A stretch of 64,000 bases of DNA from positions 62,001 to 126,000 of the forward strand of contig CAJUKE010000005.1 in assembly GCA_910587075.1 (NCBI GenBank), in the 5' to 3' direction. Positions 43,148 to 51,915 of this stretch are shown piece after piece. The notes under the pieces are model-generated. The model searched no databases and was not told the origin of the DNA. It saw only the letters and a list, made by a program, of their open reading frames with translations. A program made the position numbers and the translations under genes. This stretch comes from an uncultured Muribaculaceae bacterium. Its GTDB lineage: Bacteria > Bacteroidota > Bacteroidia > Bacteroidales > Muribaculaceae. Within the stretch, counting starts at the first letter, position 1, and every line of letters starts with the position of its first letter.

Positions 43148-43927
43148 TCAACTTACGAGCACGGGGATTGAGGTGGCCTGGCTGACGCGGTCGCCGATGG
43201 CGCGGAGCTCTTCAGCGGGTATTTTTTCAAGCGTCCGCGCCGGGGTCTGGCGGTCAATGGAGTAAAGCATTATTTCGCGGGGACGTATGCGGCGGTAGGC
43301 TTCGATGAGTGCTTCGATTTCCTCGTCGGTGGTGTTGTCGATACGCTGCCCCTCCCATTCGCCGCGAAGCATCATAGTCTGCACGATGCCGGTTCCGGCG
43401 AACTCCTCCAGTTGCCCGATTACGCGCTCACTGCTGAACCCCGGGTCGTTGGGGCGGTCGAGCAGCCTCACTGTTGCGTCGATAGCCGAGTCGAGCTTGA
43501 GGATATTGTTGTCGACCCTTTTGAGCGCCTCACGGACCTCGTCAGAGCCAAGGCGGGTGGAGTTGGTCAACACGCTCACTTTAGCCTGGGGGAAATAGCT
43601 GTCGCGCAGGCGGAGCGTGTCATCAACCACCCCTGCGAATTCCGGGTGCAGCGTGGGCTCTCCATTTCCCGAGAAAGTGATCACATCAAGTCCCTCCCCC
43701 GCCCTCTTCATCTCAGAAAGCTTTTCCTCAAGCAACCGCGCGACCTCCCGTCGGGGAGCGAAACCGGTGGTGCCGGGGCCCTGGGCGTTGAAACCAGCCT
43801 CGCAATAGAGGCAGTCAAACGAGCATATCTTGCCATCGTTGGGTGTGAGGTTAACGCCTAACGAGGTGCCGAGCCTGCGCGAGTGTATCGGCCCGAAAAT
43901 CGTGGAATGAAATAGCACGCGTTGCAT
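43148..43927 (-). CDS. Radical SAM protein
   Basis: 259 residues from ATG 43927; the frame is open further upstream but that part is low-complexity Ser/Pro/Arg and not family-like. The [4Fe-4S]-SAM motif is CSFDCLYC (Cys-x3-Cys-x2-Cys, about residues 35-42), and FSGNGEPTLHPEF supplies the GGEP-like SAM-binding stretch. The overall form (N-terminal GPIHSRRLGTSLGVN) matches a widespread Bacteroidetes group of radical SAM proteins of unknown substrate. Convergent with the wzy-like gene. Confidence 0.87.
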   Translation of the reverse strand: MQRVLFHSTIFGPIHSRRLGTSLGVNLTPNDGKICSFDCLYCEAGFNAQGPGTTGFAPRREVARLLEEKLSEMKRAGEGLDVITFSGNGEPTLHPEFAGVVDDTLRLRDSYFPQAKVSVLTNSTRLGSDEVREALKRVDNNILKLDSAIDATVRLLDRPNDPGFSSERVIGQLEEFAGTGIVQTMMLRGEWEGQRIDNTTDEEIEALIEAYRRIRPREIMLYSIDRQTPARTLEKIPAEELRAIGDRVSQATSIPVLVS

Positions 43928-43993
43928 ATTCTCCGTAAGGGTACTGAAAATTAATGAAACAACAGGTAAGGATAGCCCCCCTTGAAAACCGCC

Positions 43994-44018
43994 GGGGGCG
44001 CACCGATAGCGCGCCCCC
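43994..44018 (-). terminator. Terminator after frr
   Basis: GGGGGCGC (43994-44001) pairs with GCGCCCCC (44011-44018); on the minus strand it is followed by CCGGCGGTTTTCAAGG. Confidence 0.6.
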
Positions 44019-44090
44019 GCGGTAAGTAAATGAGTATGTTTCGGTGGCGGGAGAGTATCGGCTGTCACACAGCCCCTCTCACCCGGCGGA

Positions 44091-44651
44091 TCAGACGGTG
44101 AGGATTTCTTTCTCCTTGGCGGCGAAGAGCTCGTCGATCTGCTTGAGGAAGCGGTCGTGGAGCTTCTGGGCGTTGGCCTCGGCGTCCTTTTCGACATCCT
44201 CGGGCATACCCTGCTTGATGGCCTTCTTAAGGCCTTCGATAGCGTCGCGGCGGGCGTTGCGCACCGACACCTTGGCGTTCTCAGCCTCGGCTTTCGACTG
44301 CTTAACGAGCTGCTTGCGGCGCTCCTCGGTCAGCGGGGGGATGCAGATGCGAATCACCTCGCCGTTGTTCTCGGGCGTGATGCCAAGGTCGGAGTTGATG
44401 ATGGCCTTCTCGATTTCCTTGAACATGGATTTTTCCCAGGGAGTGATCGCGATGGTGCGGGCGTCGGGCACGGAGATGTTGGCCACGTTGGAGATGGGCG
44501 ACATCGAGCCGTAATAGTCGACGCGCACGCCGTCGAGCAGCTTGGGATTGGCCTTGCCGGCGCGGATATGGCTCAGCGAGTCCTCCAGATAGGCCACAGC
44601 GAGTTCCATTTTCTCCTCGGCGGGAGCGAGGTAGGTTTTGGGATCAGTCAT
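44091..44651 (-). CDS. frr: Ribosome recycling factor
   Basis: Splits post-termination ribosomes with EF-G. 186 residues, standard length. Typical stretches are HIRAGKANPKLLDGVRVDYYGS (about 28-49), ISVPDARTIAITPWEKSM and GEVIRICIPPLTEERRKQLVKQ (about 97-118), followed by the long C-terminal helix. It follows pyrH by 33 bases, a gene order conserved in many bacteria. Confidence 0.98.
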   Translation of the reverse strand: MTDPKTYLAPAEEKMELAVAYLEDSLSHIRAGKANPKLLDGVRVDYYGSMSPISNVANISVPDARTIAITPWEKSMFKEIEKAIINSDLGITPENNGEVIRICIPPLTEERRKQLVKQSKAEAENAKVSVRNARRDAIEGLKKAIKQGMPEDVEKDAEANAQKLHDRFLKQIDELFAAKEKEILTV

Positions 44652-44684
44652 AACTTTATGATCGGTATTGAAAGGTTATTGTTA

Positions 44685-45395
44685 TCAATAAACGAGTGTG
44701 CCGATGGGCTCGCCCGACATCACCTTGGCGAGATTCCCCGGGGTGTCCATATCGAACACGATGATCGGGAGATTGTTCTCCTTGCACAGGGCGGTAGCCG
44801 TGAGGTCCATGACCTTGAGGCCGCGTGAATACACCTCGTCGTAGGTGATTTCGTTGAACTTCGTAGCCGTGGGGTCCTTTTCGGGGTCGGCGGTGTAGAT
44901 GCCGTCGACGCGTGTGCCCTTCAGCATCACGTCGGCCTCAACCTCGACACCGCGGAGCGCGGCTCCGGTGTCGGTGGTGAAGAAGGGGTTGCCGGTGCCT
45001 CCGGCGAGGATGGCCACGGCGCCCTGCTTCATAGCCTCGATGGCGCGCCACTTGCTGTAGTGGTCGCCCACGGGGTGCATATTGATGGCGGTGAACACTT
45101 TGGCGGGCTGCCCGATAGCCTCCAGGGCCGAGCTAAGGGCCAGGGAGTTGATCGTGGTGGCGAGCATGCCCATCTGGTCACCCTTCACGCGGTCGAACCC
45201 CTTGGCAGCGCCCTGCATGCCGCGGAAGATGTTACCTCCTCCGATCACGATGGCCACCTGGACGCCGCTGGCGGCGATTTCGGCAATCTGGCGTGCATAC
45301 TCACCCAGGCGCGCCGAGTCGATGCCGTAATGTTGCGCCCCCATCAGCGACTCGCCGCTGAGTTTGAGGAGCACTCGGTTGTATTTAGTCCTCAT
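44685..45395 (-). CDS. pyrH: Uridylate (UMP) kinase
   Basis: Phosphorylates UMP to UDP in pyrimidine synthesis; hexameric and of the amino-acid-kinase fold, unlike eukaryotic UMP kinases. 236 residues. Seen: LLKLSGESLMG at the N-terminus (phosphate binding), VIGGGNIFRG, GMLATTINSLAL, ILAGGTGNPFFTTDTGAALR and VDGIYTADPEKDP, all characteristic. It has a clear promoter upstream and is followed by frr. Confidence 0.98.
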   Translation of the reverse strand: MRTKYNRVLLKLSGESLMGAQHYGIDSARLGEYARQIAEIAASGVQVAIVIGGGNIFRGMQGAAKGFDRVKGDQMGMLATTINSLALSSALEAIGQPAKVFTAINMHPVGDHYSKWRAIEAMKQGAVAILAGGTGNPFFTTDTGAALRGVEVEADVMLKGTRVDGIYTADPEKDPTATKFNEITYDEVYSRGLKVMDLTATALCKENNLPIIVFDMDTPGNLAKVMSGEPIGTLVY

Positions 45396-45419
45396 ATCGG
45401 TAGTTTCTTATTCGAATGA

Positions 45420-45451
45420 CAAATTTAGCCCATTCCCCGCAAATATCCAAA
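45420..45451 (-). promoter_or_regulatory. Promoter of pyrH-frr
   Basis: On the minus strand TTTG (45451-45448), 20-base spacer, TAAATTTG (45427-45420), complete match. It is 25 bases upstream of the pyrH ATG. Confidence 0.7.
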
Positions 45452-45540
45452 CTTCGGGGGTGATTCCGGGAAAACAGAGTCGAGAAAAGAGAGGGATAAA
45501 AGCGGACGAATGCCAGGCTTTTGAAAAGCTCTTAAAGCGA

Positions 45541-45570
45541 GGAGGCCGCGCCCTGGCGGGCGCGGCCTCC
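45541..45570 (-). terminator. Terminator after the fumarate reductase operon
   Basis: Perfect 13-base-pair stem GGAGGCCGCGCCC (45541-45553) with GGGCGCGGCCTCC (45558-45570), four-base loop, 24 bases after the iron-sulfur subunit stop. A second small inverted repeat (AGCTTTTCAAAAGC) follows on the minus strand. Confidence 0.75.
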
Positions 45571-45593
45571 GATGTGTATGCTGTGAGCCGCGA

Positions 45594-46349
45594 TCAGTCG
45601 GCGCACTTGGCTTTGATAAACTCGCGGTTGAGGCGGGCGATGTTGCTGATGGAGATGTTCTTGGGGCATTCGGCCTCGCAAGCGCCGGTGTTGGTGCAGT
45701 TACCGAAACCGAGCTCGTCCATCTTGGCCACCATGGCGCGGGCGCGGCGGGCGCGCTCTACCTGGCCCTGGGGAAGCAGGGCGAACTGGCTGACCTTGGC
45801 GGATACGAAGAGCATCGCGGAACCGTTCTTGCAGGCTGCCACGCAGGCGCCGCAGCCGATGCAGGTAGCGGAGTCCATAGCCTCGTCGGCGATCTCCTTG
45901 GAGATGGGGAGGTTGTTGGCATCCTGGGCGCCGCCGCAGTTGAACGACACATAGCCGCCGGCCTGCTGAATCTGGTCGAAGGCGTTGCGGTTCACCATAA
46001 GGTCGCGGATCACGGGGAAAGCGGCCGAGCGCCAGGGCTCGATGGTGATTTCGTCCTCGTTGTTGAACTTGCGCATATGGAGCTGGCAGGTGGTGATGCC
46101 CTGAACGGGACCGTGGGGGTGTCCGTTGATGTAGAGGGAGCACATACCGCAGATGCCCTCGCGGCAATCGTTGTCGAACACTACGGGTTCCTCGCCCTTG
46201 TCGACGAGCTGCTGGTTGAGCATATCGAGCATTTCGAGGAACGAGCTGCCGGTCGACACGTTTTCGACGCGGTACTTGACGAACTGCCCGGGCTCTTTGG
46301 GCCCACGCTGACGCCAAACCTTCAGATTGACATTAATTGTTGTTTCCAT
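45594..46349 (-). CDS. Fumarate reductase/succinate dehydrogenase iron-sulfur subunit
   Basis: Passes electrons between the flavoprotein and the membrane quinone site. 251 residues. The [2Fe-2S] ligands are in DCREGICGMCSLYING plus a later TTC (about residues 61-95). The two cubane clusters are bound by ATCIGCGACVAAC and by CTNTGACEAECPKNI (about 155-225). In anaerobic gut Bacteroidales this complex works mainly as fumarate reductase, the last step to succinate. It is the last gene of the C-A-B operon. Confidence 0.96.
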   Translation of the reverse strand: METTINVNLKVWRQRGPKEPGQFVKYRVENVSTGSSFLEMLDMLNQQLVDKGEEPVVFDNDCREGICGMCSLYINGHPHGPVQGITTCQLHMRKFNNEDEITIEPWRSAAFPVIRDLMVNRNAFDQIQQAGGYVSFNCGGAQDANNLPISKEIADEAMDSATCIGCGACVAACKNGSAMLFVSAKVSQFALLPQGQVERARRARAMVAKMDELGFGNCTNTGACEAECPKNISISNIARLNREFIKAKCAD

Positions 46350-46376
46350 AATTTGTATGATGCGTTAGAGTGGGTT

Positions 46377-48404
<2,028 letters not shown>

Positions 48405-48420
48405 ATCTGATTGGTGGATA

Positions 48421-49419
48421 TTAGTTGTTAGAGGATTCTGTTACGGTCTCTTCAACAGCGACAACCTGGCCGGAGCAGCAACCCTGGGCGGGCACGCAGG
48501 TGGCGGGGTCGCAAGAGGGGGTAGAGCAACCGGGGTTGCCGCAGTTGGCGGCCTGGCCGCAGGCGGCCTCGGTGCAACCGGCGGCGTTGGGGCAGGTAGC
48601 GTTGGGGCAAGCGGCCTGATCGCAAGCTGCCTCGGTGGCGCAGGGGATGATGGCGGCGCCGTGGGCGGCGTCCATCTCGGCGTACTGCTCAAGAAGGCAC
48701 TCGTTGGAGGTGTAGTAACCGCGGTTAGCCTGCACGGTGAACACGATAGCCTGGGCAAGGAAAAGACCTACCACGATGGTAACCCACCAGTTGCCGATGG
48801 TTTTGAGGCGGGGGAGCCAGGTCTTGCCGTTCCAACCGCAGGTCTGGAACATCGACCAGAAGCCGTGGGTGAGGTGGAACCAGAGGGCCACCAGGCCGAT
48901 CACATAGCATGCGAGGGTGATCCAGCAGGAGAAGGCGAGCTGGAGGAAGAGGGTGCCGGCAGCAGGGTTGGCCACGGTCTCAACACCGTTGATGTCGATG
49001 GTGGTGGCGCCTACAGCGGGGCAGATTTCAGCGAGCTGCATCTTAGCCCAGAACTGCACCAGGTGGAGCACCAGGAAGGCGAGAACCACGATGCCGAGCA
49101 CGAGCATGTTCTTCGACGACCATTCCACCTGGGGAGGACGGGAAGTCACGGCGTAACGCTCGCTGCCGCGGGCGCGGCGGTTCTGAATGGTAAGCCAGAG
49201 GGCGTAGAGGATATGCAGGATGAAGCCGGCGGCCAGCACAGCCGAGGCAATCAGCGCATACCAGTTGGCACCCAGGAACTCACACACCACGTTGTAGGCT
49301 GTGGGCCAGAAGAGCGCCACACCGTTCATCAACGCATGGAACGTCAGGAATAGGACGAGAAAGGCACCAGTCACCGACATGATGAGCTTCCGACCTACGG
49401 ATGAGGATGTTAACCACAT
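48421..49419 (-). CDS. Fumarate reductase cytochrome b subunit with 12-Cys C-terminal tail
   Basis: Membrane anchor of the complex, binding haem and quinone. The first 230 residues are a normal B-type subunit with five hydrophobic helices (about 12-36, 53-78, 105-127, 157-185 and 208-229) and His residues in helices that fit haem ligands. The protein then continues to residue 332, about 100 more than I expect for the family. This tail has Cys at 260, 266, 271, 276, 282, 287, 293, 298, 303, 308, 314 and 315, spaced five or six residues apart, between Ala, Asn, Pro and Thr. With N-terminus in the cytoplasm and five helices, the tail should face the periplasm. Metal binding or redox sensing is possible; nothing shows which. 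Confidence 0.93.
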   Translation of the reverse strand: MWLTSSSVGRKLIMSVTGAFLVLFLTFHALMNGVALFWPTAYNVVCEFLGANWYALIASAVLAAGFILHILYALWLTIQNRRARGSERYAVTSRPPQVEWSSKNMLVLGIVVLAFLVLHLVQFWAKMQLAEICPAVGATTIDINGVETVANPAAGTLFLQLAFSCWITLACYVIGLVALWFHLTHGFWSMFQTCGWNGKTWLPRLKTIGNWWVTIVVGLFLAQAIVFTVQANRGYYTSNECLLEQYAEMDAAHGAAIIPCATEAACDQAACPNATCPNAAGCTEAACGQAANCGNPGCSTPSCDPATCVPAQGCCSGQVVAVEETVTESSNN

Positions 49420-49528
49420 AAGAGTTGGATAGATTTTGAGATTTTATAAAATTGGTTTGTTATTGTACGCGTTGAGATGGCCTCGCCGCGGCCGGGGTTA
49501 TGGCCGGGCGGCGGGTGCCTTAATTCGA

Positions 49529-49561
49529 CAAAATTAGTCAATTCCGCCCAACTTTCACAAT
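49529..49561 (-). promoter_or_regulatory. Promoter of the fumarate reductase operon
   Basis: Minus strand TAATTTTG (49536-49529) matches TAnnTTTG; ATTG (49561-49558) stands 21 bases upstream. The leader to the ATG at 49419 is about 105 bases. Confidence 0.5.
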
Positions 49562-49632
49562 CATTAAGGAAATTTTTCGTTAATTGGCGCGCTATTCGGA
49601 ACGAGTGCGGATTAGCGCCGCGAGGCCCCTAC

Positions 49633-50511
49633 TCACCCTTGCGAGCCGAGCACCAGCAGCGCCAGGCTCACCAACAGCAGTCCCAGGTCGACCAGCTTGG
49701 CCTTGACGTTGCGCTCGCCAAGGAGGAACACCCCGTAGAAGAACGGCACAACCACGCTGCCGCGCCTGATCATCGACACCACGGAAATCATGGCGCCAGG
49801 CACCGACAGGGCGTAGAAGTAGGCGAGGTCGGCCGCGGTGAGGAACAGCGAGATACCCAGGATGGCCCACCGCCAGGTGAAGCGGCCACCGCCGTGACCG
49901 GCCCGCGACAGGGCGGCCACAACCACCCCCATCAGCACCATCTGATACAACGAATACCACGCCTGCACCTCAAGCGGTGCGAAGCGCGTGAGGAGGAACT
50001 TGTCGTAGAGCGCGCTGACCGCCCCGAGCATCGTGGCCCCGATCGACAGCCATATCCAGCGGCTGTGTTTCAGCGAGAAACCCTCTTTGGCCCCGATGCG
50101 GCTTATCATGAAGAGCGACACGAAGCCGAGCAGGATGCCGGCCCACTGCGTGAGGTTGAGCCGCTCGCCGAAAATCAGCAGCGCGCCGACGAGCACCATC
50201 ACGGGGCGCGAGGCGTTGATAGGCCCCTGAATCGTGAGGGGCAGGTGCTTTATGGCGAAGTAGCCGAGCACCCACGAGCTGAGCACGATAACGGCCTTCA
50301 GCCCGATAAGCAGATGGCCCGTCGCGCCCTCGCCGGGCCCAAAGCGGCCTCCCAGCAGGTCGCCGACAAGCACCGGCGACAACAGCAGGGTGCCGAATAC
50401 AGTGTTCAGAAACAGCACCGCGAGCACGTTGTTGCCGCGGAGCGAGAGCTTCTTCATAACATCATAGAAGCCGAGGCCGATGGCCGAACCGATAGCGAGC
50501 AATATCCACAT
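49633..50511 (-). CDS. EamA/DMT-family transporter
   Basis: 292 residues from ATG 50511, chosen because it opens with the first membrane helix (WILLAIGSAIGLGFYDVMKK); the 43 upstream codons in frame are Pro- and Ser-rich and lie over a repeat-like leader. Ten hydrophobic segments arranged as two EamA repeats of five, with GPINASRPVMVLVGALLIFGERLNLTQWAGILLGF marking the end of the first repeat. Likely a metabolite exporter of the inner membrane; substrate unknown. Confidence 0.85.
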   Translation of the reverse strand: MWILLAIGSAIGLGFYDVMKKLSLRGNNVLAVLFLNTVFGTLLLSPVLVGDLLGGRFGPGEGATGHLLIGLKAVIVLSSWVLGYFAIKHLPLTIQGPINASRPVMVLVGALLIFGERLNLTQWAGILLGFVSLFMISRIGAKEGFSLKHSRWIWLSIGATMLGAVSALYDKFLLTRFAPLEVQAWYSLYQMVLMGVVVAALSRAGHGGGRFTWRWAILGISLFLTAADLAYFYALSVPGAMISVVSMIRRGSVVVPFFYGVFLLGERNVKAKLVDLGLLLVSLALLVLGSQG

Positions 50512-50617
50512 AGGGGGGGATGGTGTGAAGGGTGAAGGGGGAAGAGTGAAGGGCTGGATTGACGGGAGGCTGGGTGGCGGTAGGTGGACGCGGAGGAGGC
50601 GAACCTCTGAAAAATCA

Positions 50618-50649
50618 AAAGGAGCCGTGCCTGGCGGCACAGCTCCTTT
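50618..50649 (-). terminator. Terminator after rpmE2
   Basis: AAAGGAGC (50618-50625) pairs with GCTCCTTT (50642-50649), continued by GTGCC/GGCAC inside; on the minus strand it runs into TTTTGATTTTT. It lies 18 bases after the stop. Confidence 0.8.
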
Positions 50650-50666
50650 CGTATGGTGGGAAGGGG

Positions 50667-50921
50667 TTATTTCTTCTTGCGGTCGCCGTAGCGGTTGCGG
50701 AACTTGTCGACGCGTCCTGCGGTGTCGACCAGCTTCTGCTTGCCGGTGAAGAAGGGGTGGGAGGTGTTGGTGATTTCGAGCTTCACCAGGGGATAGGTAA
50801 CGCCGTCGATTTCGATTGTTTCCTTGGCGGCAACGGTCGAACGGGTGATGAAAACTTCGTCGTTCGACATATCCTTGAACACCACCTCGCGATAATCAGA
50901 GGGATGGAGGTCTTTCTTCAT
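50667..50921 (-). CDS. rpmE2: 50S ribosomal protein L31 type B
   Basis: 84 residues. The start (MKKDLHPSDYREVVFKDM) and the ITNTSHPFFTGKQKLVDTAGRVDKF stretch are those of L31. There are no Cys residues, so it is the zinc-free type B form. It follows rpsO by 42 bases and ends at a good terminator. Confidence 0.97.
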   Translation of the reverse strand: MKKDLHPSDYREVVFKDMSNDEVFITRSTVAAKETIEIDGVTYPLVKLEITNTSHPFFTGKQKLVDTAGRVDKFRNRYGDRKKK

Positions 50922-50963
50922 TGTGGATTCGTTAGAGTGTGAGAAACTGTTGAAATACGAGGC

Positions 50964-51239
50964 TTACTTGCGGATACCGAGTTCCTTCTGGGCGATCACG
51001 GCGCGGTAGCGGTTGATGTCCTTGCGGATGAGGTAGTCGAGCAGGCGGCGGCGCTTACCAACGAGGGCCTTAAGAGCGCGGGCAGTCGTATAATCTTTGT
51101 GATTTGACTTGAGGTGTTCAGTCAAATGAGCGATACGGACCGAGAATAATGCAATCTGGGCTTCAGGTGAGCCAGTGTCAGTCTTGCCCTTACCGTATTT
51201 CTCGAAGATCTCGATTTTTTCGTCAGAATTAAGATGCAT
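50964..51239 (-). CDS. rpsO: 30S ribosomal protein S15
   Basis: 91 residues. GKGKTDTGSPEAQIALFSVRI and HLKSNHKDYTTARALKALVGKRRRLLDYL are the standard S15 sequence that binds the 16S rRNA central domain. Transcribed with rpmE2. Confidence 0.98.
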   Translation of the reverse strand: MHLNSDEKIEIFEKYGKGKTDTGSPEAQIALFSVRIAHLTEHLKSNHKDYTTARALKALVGKRRRLLDYLIRKDINRYRAVIAQKELGIRK

Positions 51240-51359
51240 TCTTTCTGAGATTTTTGAGGTTTATGGAATAGGATAAATAAAAGTATGTTAGTGCCTTAAG
51301 GGAGCAAAGCGCGGCATACTCCGGGACGAAACCCGCCGGCGAGCGCCCAAAAAGCGCTG

Positions 51360-51391
51360 CAAAGGTAGGAAATATTTCGCTCACAGCCAAG
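51360..51391 (-). promoter_or_regulatory. Promoter of rpsO-rpmE2
   Basis: Minus strand TACCTTTG (51367-51360) matches TAnnTTTG; CTTG (51391-51388) lies 20 bases upstream. The leader to rpsO is about 115 bases and could hold S15 autoregulatory structure, though none was worked out. Confidence 0.55.
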
Positions 51392-51500
51392 CTTTCCGCC
51401 GTTTTTTCCGGAAAAAACTCAGCCTCCTACCCTCGGGAGCCCCCGGGGAGCCTCGGCCATACACGCGTGTAAAATATGCGTGTTAAATATGGGCGCGGGG

Positions 51501-51532
51501 TTTGGCCGTGTGGAAAAGTTTGACTACATTCG
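51501..51532 (+). promoter_or_regulatory. Promoter of the B12 operon
   Basis: TTTG (51501-51504), 20-base spacer, TACATTCG (51525-51532), seven of eight positions. Transcription should start near 51538, at the 5' edge of the riboswitch. Confidence 0.65.
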
Positions 51533-51539
51533 CGGCTGT

Positions 51540-51751
51540 AATGGTAACTCCGGCCCCTGGAGAGGCGGCCGCGGCTTGAGGCGGGCGCACCCGCCGATGC
51601 CGAGGAGTTTCAAAAGGGAATCCGGTGTGAGTCCGGAACAGTACCCGCTGCTGTAAGTCCCACGAGTTCAGCCCGCCGCGTCACAAGCCATTGGAGCACA
51701 GCCTCCGAGAAGGTGCGGAAAGGGCCGGGACAAGTCAGAAGACCTGCCATT
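51540..51751 (+). promoter_or_regulatory. Cobalamin riboswitch
   Basis: Binds adenosyl- or other cobalamins and lowers expression of the B12 uptake operon. Seen: the core AAAGGGAATCCGGTG, GAGTCCGGAACAGTACCCGC and GCTGCTGTAAG (about 51613-51660), the GCCATTGG segment, and the 3' B12 box AAGTCAGAAGACCTGCC (51732-51748). The outer stem P1 can form between AATGG (51540-51544) and CCATT (51747-51751). The expression platform is the terminator at 51867-51911. Confidence 0.95.
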
Positions 51752-51866
51752 GCGCACATACAGATTAAAGCCTGCGGGACTATGGGCTTCGACTGACGCG
51801 TTTGACGTCCGGCTTCCGCCTGGCGCCCGCGCGATATTCTGTCAAATTGCATTAACCAATCCCATA

Positions 51867-51911
51867 CATCCCGTCGGCAAAAGTCTGTGGCTTTTCCCGA
51901 CGGGATTTTCC
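51867..51911 (+). terminator. Riboswitch-linked terminator directly before btuB
   Basis: TCCCGTCGG (51869-51877) pairs with CCGACGGGA (51897-51905), with an inner AAAAG/CTTTT extension, then TTTTCCGTTT. The hairpin ends ten bases before the btuB ATG (51916), leaving no room for another leader element, so control by premature termination, by hiding the start, or by both is likely. Confidence 0.8.
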
Positions 51912-51915
51912 GTTT

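Noticed and set aside
43928..44197. N-terminal extension of the radical SAM protein
   Set aside because: Residues before the ATG at 43927 are Ser/Pro/Arg-rich, cross the frr terminator and overlap the end of frr.
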